Below, in pieces: positions 59,819 to 64,000 of a stretch of DNA of 64,000 bases; the stretch's first letter is position 1; every line of letters begins with the position of its first letter. This stretch comes from CAWGHZ01 sp963822575 (lineage in GTDB: Bacteria; Pseudomonadota; Alphaproteobacteria; MPNO01; DASWLB01): NCBI GenBank assembly GCA_963822575.1, contig CAWGHZ010000004.1:372001-436000 (forward strand), read 5' to 3'. A model generated the notes under the pieces. It had not been told where the DNA came from. It worked only from the letters and a program-made list of their open reading frames with translations, and ran no database searches. Position numbers and translations under genes: made by a program.

Positions 59819-61135
59819 ATGGAGTGGTACTGGGCCTTCGCGCTGCTCCTGGGCATGATCGTCGCCCTGCTCGCGCTCGGCCTGCCGGTCGCGCTCGCCT
59901 TCCTCACCACCAACATCCTCGGCTGGCTTTACTTCAACGGCTGGAATCCCGAGGCGGTCATTCAGGTCGCCGACAACTCGACCATCCTGATCTCGCGCTT
60001 CACCCTCGGCCCCGTCCCGATGTTCATCATGATGGGCTCGCTCTTCTTCCATACCGGGCTTGCGGTGAAGGTGTTCGACGGGCTCGAGGTGCTGTTCGGC
60101 CGGCTGCCGGGGCGGCTCTGCTACCTCACGGTCGCGGGCGGTGCACTGTTCGCGACGCTCACCGGCTCATCGATGGCGAACACGGCGATGCTGGGCTCCC
60201 TGATGGTCCCGGAGATGCAGCGCCGCGGCTACAACTGGCGCATGTCGATGGGCCCGGTGCTGGGCTCGGGCGGGCTCGCCATGATCATCCCGCCGTCGGC
60301 GCTCGGCGTGCTGCTCGCGGCCGTCGCCGGCATCGACGTGGGCCAGCTCCTCGTGGCGGGGTTCGTGCCGGGCTTCGTGCTGGCCGGGCTGTTCGCCCTG
60401 CTGATCCGCCTGCAGCTCTGGATCGATCCCTCGGGCGCGCCGGAATACGACGTCGAACGCACCACGCTTTCCTACAAGGCGAAGCTCTTCATCATGAACA
60501 TCCTGCCGATGGGCTTCGTCGTGTTCATGGTGGTGGGGTTCATCGTGCTCGGCTGGTCCACGCCGACCGAGGCGGCGGCGCTCGGCGTGCTCGGTGTGAT
60601 GATCCTCGCGGCGCTGTTCCGCGCGCTCACCTGGAGCTCGATCAAGATGTCGGTCGAGGGCACGGTGCGTGTCGCAGCGATGGTGTTCTTCATCCTGATG
60701 AACTCGACCGTGTTCTCCCAGCTCCTCGCCTTCTCGGGCGCGTCGTCGGGCATGCTCGAATGGGTCGGCGGGTTCACGGTCTCGCGCTACTTGGTGCTCC
60801 TCGCCATGTTCGCCGTGCTGATCCTTCTCGGCATGTTCATGGACGGTGTCTCGATGATGCTGATCGCCGTGCCGATCTTCTTCCCGCTGGCGAAGCATCT
60901 CGGCTTCGACCTGATCTGGTTCGGGCTGTTCGTGCTGCTCAACATCGAGATGGGGGGCACGACCCCGCCCTTTGGGCTGCTGCTATACGTCATGCTGGGG
61001 ATCGCGCCGCCGGGGACAACGCTTTTTCGAGTGGCCGGCGCGGCGCTGCCCTACCTCGCCTGCGACGTGGTCCTCATCGCGCTTCTGACTGCCTTCCCGG
61101 CAATCGCGCTGTTCCTGCCGCGCCTGATGATGTGA
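59819..61135 (+). CDS. dctM: TRAP transporter large membrane subunit DctM
   Basis: A 438-residue membrane protein of the DctM family with about 11-12 hydrophobic segments. Family landmarks are LYFNGWN near residue 40, TGSSMANTAMLGSLMVPEM, IIPPSALGVLLAAV and LFVLLNIEMGGTTPPFGL. It couples sodium-ion entry to uptake of carboxylates captured by DctP. ATG at 59819 lies two bases after the dctQ stop. Its single copy against two receptors suggests shared membrane components or receptors elsewhere. Confidence 0.95.
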   Translation: MEWYWAFALLLGMIVALLALGLPVALAFLTTNILGWLYFNGWNPEAVIQVADNSTILISRFTLGPVPMFIMMGSLFFHTGLAVKVFDGLEVLFGRLPGRLCYLTVAGGALFATLTGSSMANTAMLGSLMVPEMQRRGYNWRMSMGPVLGSGGLAMIIPPSALGVLLAAVAGIDVGQLLVAGFVPGFVLAGLFALLIRLQLWIDPSGAPEYDVERTTLSYKAKLFIMNILPMGFVVFMVVGFIVLGWSTPTEAAALGVLGVMILAALFRALTWSSIKMSVEGTVRVAAMVFFILMNSTVFSQLLAFSGASSGMLEWVGGFTVSRYLVLLAMFAVLILLGMFMDGVSMMLIAVPIFFPLAKHLGFDLIWFGLFVLLNIEMGGTTPPFGLLLYVMLGIAPPGTTLFRVAGAALPYLACDVVLIALLTAFPAIALFLPRLMM

Positions 61136-61138
61136 CGC

Positions 61139-62317
61139 TCAGGCCGGCGCGTCCGACGCGGCCCAGTCGCCCAGACGCGTCAGGAACGCGGTACACGCGT
61201 CGAGCTGGTCGAGCGCGACGTACTCGTCGGGCTTGTGCGCCTGGGCGATGTGGCCCGGCCCGCACACCACCGCCGGCATCCCGGCTTCGTGATAGAGCCC
61301 GGCCTCGCACATGAAGGAGGCGGTGTGCGTTTCGTTGGCGCCGGCCAGCCGGCAGGCGAGCCGCTCGGCCGGCGAGCCGGCCACGCGGGCGAGCGGCGGC
61401 GAGGCCACGTCGAGCCGCGTCACCACCGAGGCGCGCGGGTCGACCGCGCGCATGCGGGGCAATATCTCGGTCGCGACGAAGTCCTCGAGCCGCGCGACGA
61501 TGGCGTCGGGATCGGCGCCGGGGACAGGGCGGAACTCCCAGTGCACCTCGCATCGCCTTGCGACTATGTTGACCGCCGTGCCGCCCTGGATCGTGCCGAC
61601 GTTGAGCGTGGTGCCCGGCGGGTCGAACGGATCGTCGGGCGCCGCCTCGGTGCGGAGCGCGTCGGCGAGCCGGCCGAGGAAGCCGACGACCTCGGCGGCG
61701 AAGGCGATGGCGTTCACCCCGGCGGCCGGGCGGGACGAATGCCCCTCGCGGCCCGTGACCGTGGTGGTGAGCACGCGGATGCCCTTGTGCGCGCCCACCA
61801 CCTGCATGCCGGTCGGCTCGCCCACCACGACCAGGCGCGGGCGGGGTAGGGCATGGCCGATTTCGGCCAGCATGCGCCGGACGCCGAGGCAGCCCACCTC
61901 CTCGTCGTAGCTGAGGGCGTAGTGGATCGGCGTCTTGAGCCGGCGCGCGGCGAAGCCGGGCGCGAGGGCGAGGGCGCAGGCGATGAACCCCTTCATGTCG
62001 GCCGCGCCGCGGCCGTACAGGCACCCTTCCCGCTCGACAAGCGCGAAGGGGTCGGTCGACCAGTCCTGGCCGGCGACCGGCACCACGTCGGTATGGCCCG
62101 AAAGGGCGACGCCGCCCGCGGCCTCCACCGGCCCCAGCGTGGCGAACAGGTTCGCCTTGGTGCGCCGCTCGTCATGCAGGAGCCGGACGCGCGCACCGTG
62201 CCCTTCCACGTAATTCGCCACGAATTCGACCAAGGCCAGGTTCGACTTGGCCGAGGTCGTGTCGAACCCCACCAGCCGTGCCAGCATATCGCGCGCGCCG
62301 ATGCGTGTGCCCGCCAT
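61139..62317 (-). CDS. argE: M20-family deacylase, acetylornithine deacetylase ArgE-like
   Basis: A 392-residue zinc-dependent amidohydrolase. Metal and catalytic residues are His75 and Asp77 (SGHTDVVP), Asp107 (GRGAADMKG) and Glu139-Glu140 (SYDEEVG). The dimerisation domain follows (GREGHSSRPAAGVNA, NVGTIQGGTAVNIV). Sequence reads like ArgE of alphaproteobacteria, which removes acetate from N-acetylornithine, but in a catabolic cluster it may act on another N-acyl amino acid. It ends three bases from the convergent dctM. Start at 62317 is preferred; a GTG four codons upstream is possible. Confidence 0.87.
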   Translation of the reverse strand: MAGTRIGARDMLARLVGFDTTSAKSNLALVEFVANYVEGHGARVRLLHDERRTKANLFATLGPVEAAGGVALSGHTDVVPVAGQDWSTDPFALVEREGCLYGRGAADMKGFIACALALAPGFAARRLKTPIHYALSYDEEVGCLGVRRMLAEIGHALPRPRLVVVGEPTGMQVVGAHKGIRVLTTTVTGREGHSSRPAAGVNAIAFAAEVVGFLGRLADALRTEAAPDDPFDPPGTTLNVGTIQGGTAVNIVARRCEVHWEFRPVPGADPDAIVARLEDFVATEILPRMRAVDPRASVVTRLDVASPPLARVAGSPAERLACRLAGANETHTASFMCEAGLYHEAGMPAVVCGPGHIAQAHKPDEYVALDQLDACTAFLTRLGDWAASDAPA

Positions 62318-62445
62318 CGCAATTCCCACTCTGCGGGATGGTCGGCGAAATCGGGCCGTCTGTCTACGTTCCGGGCGCGCGAAGATTCCTGTTGGCGCTG
62401 GCGTCGGGGCCGCTATGGTGGCGCCCCGTCCCGAAGGAGCGCGCC

Positions 62446-62787
62446 ATGGCGGCCAAGACCGGTTTCGAGGGGTTTTCCCGCACCAAGTATGAGTACGAGC
62501 TGGCCGACCCGGCCAGCCTGGCCAACCTGCCGATGCAGGCCGGCAACTACATCTTCGCCCGGCGGGTGGCCGGCGCGGCCGACATCGTGTTCGCGGGCGA
62601 AACGGAATCGCTGCGCGCCACCCTTGCGAACCACCCGCGCTGGCGCGAGGCGCAGGCCCGCCACCAGGCCCAGTTCATCTTCTACCACCTGAACCCAGTC
62701 GCCGGGCGCCGCCGGCTCGAGCTGCACGACCTCGTGCGCCGCCACGCCCCACCAATGAACCCGCCGCCGCGGGTCGAGGAGGACTGA
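62446..62787 (+). CDS. small GIY-YIG-like protein with degenerate motif
   Basis: A 113-residue protein. The layout FEGFSRTKYEYELADPASL, then QAGNYIFARRVAGAADIVFAGETESLRATL and a late RRRLELHDLVRRHAPPMN follows a small GIY-YIG-like family (each part quoted around its key residues). The first motif GNY and second IVFAGET stand where GIY and YIG normally occur; the Arg, Glu and final Asn are kept. Loss of the YIG Tyr suggests reduced or absent nuclease activity. A ribosome-like GAAGGAG precedes the ATG. Function unknown; it is not tied to the catabolic genes by content. Confidence 0.6.
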   Translation: MAAKTGFEGFSRTKYEYELADPASLANLPMQAGNYIFARRVAGAADIVFAGETESLRATLANHPRWREAQARHQAQFIFYHLNPVAGRRRLELHDLVRRHAPPMNPPPRVEED

Positions 62788-62996
62788 GCGGCCGGTCTGG
62801 CCGGCAAAGAGCCGCGCTGCACACCGCGTGGTCAGGAAGAATGCGGCGGCGATCGCGGCGACCGCCGGCCCGGCGACGAGCCTGTCGGCCGCGAGGATGT
62901 TGTGGGCGACATTGACAGCCGCGTGGACGTCGGATCGCTTGCGGCCCGCGTTCGGGGCAGCCATGATCGGTCATCCGTACCGAGGGGGCCGCCGCC

Positions 62997-63959
62997 ATGC
63001 TGACCATTCCGAGCCCGATCACAATTCCCTGGGTAATGCGCTCGCGCCTGATGCTCGAGACCGTCTCCGAGTTGGTGGCCGCGAACGAGTGGCCGGACAA
63101 CCAGGTGATGATTCTGATGCGCCCGCAGGGCGACGACACGTGGCGGACGCGCTTCTTCGCGAGCGACAGCCCCGTCTCGGTCGATGCGGTCGCGAACGGC
63201 GAGGCGGACATCGCCATCTGCAACCCGGGCGGCGTGCTGGGTATGGCCTTGCGCGGGCGCGGCCCTTACAAGAAGCCGATCCCCCTGCGCGCGATCACGG
63301 TGATCCCGCAGTTCGACCAGCTCGGCTTGGCGGTGACCGCCAAGACCGGGCTCAAGACGCTCGGCGACCTCAAGCGCACACGGTACCCGCTGCGCATCTC
63401 GCTGCGTGGCCAGCCGGACCATTCGGTGCACCTGATCTCGAACCACGTGCTCGGCGCCTTTGGCATGTCGTTCGACGACATCGTGAGCTGGGGCGGCAAG
63501 ATCATCCATACCGAGGGCATGCCCAACGGGCCCGGGCGGCTCGGCGCCGTCGCGCGGGGCGAGCTCGACGCGGTGTGGGACGAGGCGCTCCCGCTCTTCG
63601 CGCCGCAGGCGATCGAGATGGGCATGCGCTTCCTCGCGGTCGACGAGCCCGAGCTCAAGAAGCTCGAGGACGACGGGCTGATGCGCCAGACCATCACCCG
63701 CGCGGAATACCCGGGGCTCGAGGCCGACGTGCCGACGATCGATTTCTCGGGCTGGCCGGTGTTCTGCCTCGAAAGCGCATCCGAGGAGATGATCTACAAT
63801 TTCAGCGCCGGGCTGGAGGCGCGCAAGGACCGCATCCCGTGGTACGGCAAGGGGCCCATGCCGCTCGACAAATTGTGCAAGGACTCGAAGGACGGGCCGC
63901 TCTATCTGCCGCTTCACAAGGGCGCGGAGCGCTTCTGGCGCGAGCGCGGCTATCTGTGA
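62997..63959 (+). CDS. leaderless TAXI-like binding-protein-fold protein
   Basis: A 320-residue protein similar throughout to that at 34574: RSRLMLETVSELVA, ADIAICNPGGVLGMALRGRG, LRISLRGQPDHSVH, RAEYPGLEADV and a C-terminal RERGYL. It begins MLTIPSPITIPWVM with no signal peptide, then enters the fold. GGGGGCCG precedes the ATG. It is the last complete gene in the window, so its partners may lie beyond the edge. As with its relative, it could be a cytosolic enzyme or sensor rather than a transport receptor. Confidence 0.75.
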   Translation: MLTIPSPITIPWVMRSRLMLETVSELVAANEWPDNQVMILMRPQGDDTWRTRFFASDSPVSVDAVANGEADIAICNPGGVLGMALRGRGPYKKPIPLRAITVIPQFDQLGLAVTAKTGLKTLGDLKRTRYPLRISLRGQPDHSVHLISNHVLGAFGMSFDDIVSWGGKIIHTEGMPNGPGRLGAVARGELDAVWDEALPLFAPQAIEMGMRFLAVDEPELKKLEDDGLMRQTITRAEYPGLEADVPTIDFSGWPVFCLESASEEMIYNFSAGLEARKDRIPWYGKGPMPLDKLCKDSKDGPLYLPLHKGAERFWRERGYL

Positions 63960-64000
63960 TAGGCGGTCGGCGCCCCGGCGCGTCTGGTGCGGCATGATCA

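Noticed and set aside
62413..62964. Minus-strand frame beginning MAAPNAGRKRSD with a hydrophobic stretch
   Set aside because: It overlaps the better-supported plus-strand gene at 62446 almost entirely, and no convincing ribosome site or family feature supports it; the first 45 residues could be a small membrane protein, but evidence is insufficient.

Overview
This GC-rich window looks like an alphaproteobacterial (Hyphomicrobiales- or Rhodospirillales-like) chromosome. The strongest evidence is the conserved order trigger factor, clpP, clpX, lon, HU, with a CCA-encoding tRNA-Leu just upstream. GTG and ATG starts that overlap the previous stop are common, and high GC gives many long antisense reading frames that are not genes. 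No transposase, integrase, phage gene, rRNA or CRISPR array was seen.

Layout. Positions 1-17343 are mostly housekeeping. They hold the end of a class III nucleotide cyclase, a ParDE-type toxin-antitoxin pair whose antitoxin is broken by a one-base frameshift, an LLM flavin oxidoreductase, NAD(P)HX repair enzyme, a patatin-like lipase, an Lrp-type regulator divergent from a homodimeric 2-oxoacid dehydrogenase E1, tRNA-Leu, tig, clpP, clpX, lon, HU, an amidase and tRNA-Asp. Immediately after tRNA-Asp the content changes, and 17495-63959 is an almost unbroken catabolic and transport region for aromatic compounds.

Catabolic region. (a) 17495-20547: a ferB/ferA-like pair (hydroxycinnamoyl-CoA hydratase-lyase and NDP-forming acyl-CoA synthetase). 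(b) 20663-23174 and 26791-30136: two parallel sets, each with a VOC protein or proteins, an alpha/beta hydrolase with a GNSMG elbow and a phthalate-4,5-dioxygenase-like Rieske oxygenase. One FAD/[2Fe-2S] reductase (23703) and one Rieske ferredoxin (27743) probably serve both. Both sets are preceded by the same 23-bp palindrome and promoter at identical spacing. (c) 30140-38712: amidohydrolase (possible decarboxylase), GST, extradiol dioxygenase, class II aldolase, a 4,5-dihydroxyphthalate decarboxylase-like protein, leaderless binding-protein-fold proteins and a LigB-type dioxygenase. (d) 38926-48082: IclR regulator, polyferredoxin, tungsten-type aldehyde:ferredoxin oxidoreductase, NahE-like hydratase-aldolase, a NahD-like isomerase fused to a cupin, CMD, NmrA, a TRAP binding protein and a second extradiol dioxygenase. 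This reads as a bicyclic-aromatic ring-cleavage route in which AOR may replace the usual aldehyde dehydrogenase. (e) 48207-63959: ABC and TRAP transporter parts, LLM oxidoreductase, hydrolases, a VanA-like oxygenase, ArgE-like deacylase and further binding-protein-fold genes.

The most unusual signals are the duplicated operator-promoter, the AOR next to NahE/NahD-type genes, the isomerase-cupin fusion, and five binding-protein-fold genes without signal peptides beside a known enzyme of that fold. The substrate cannot be fixed from sequence alone; phthalate-like, hydroxycinnamate-like and naphthalene-like steps are all represented.
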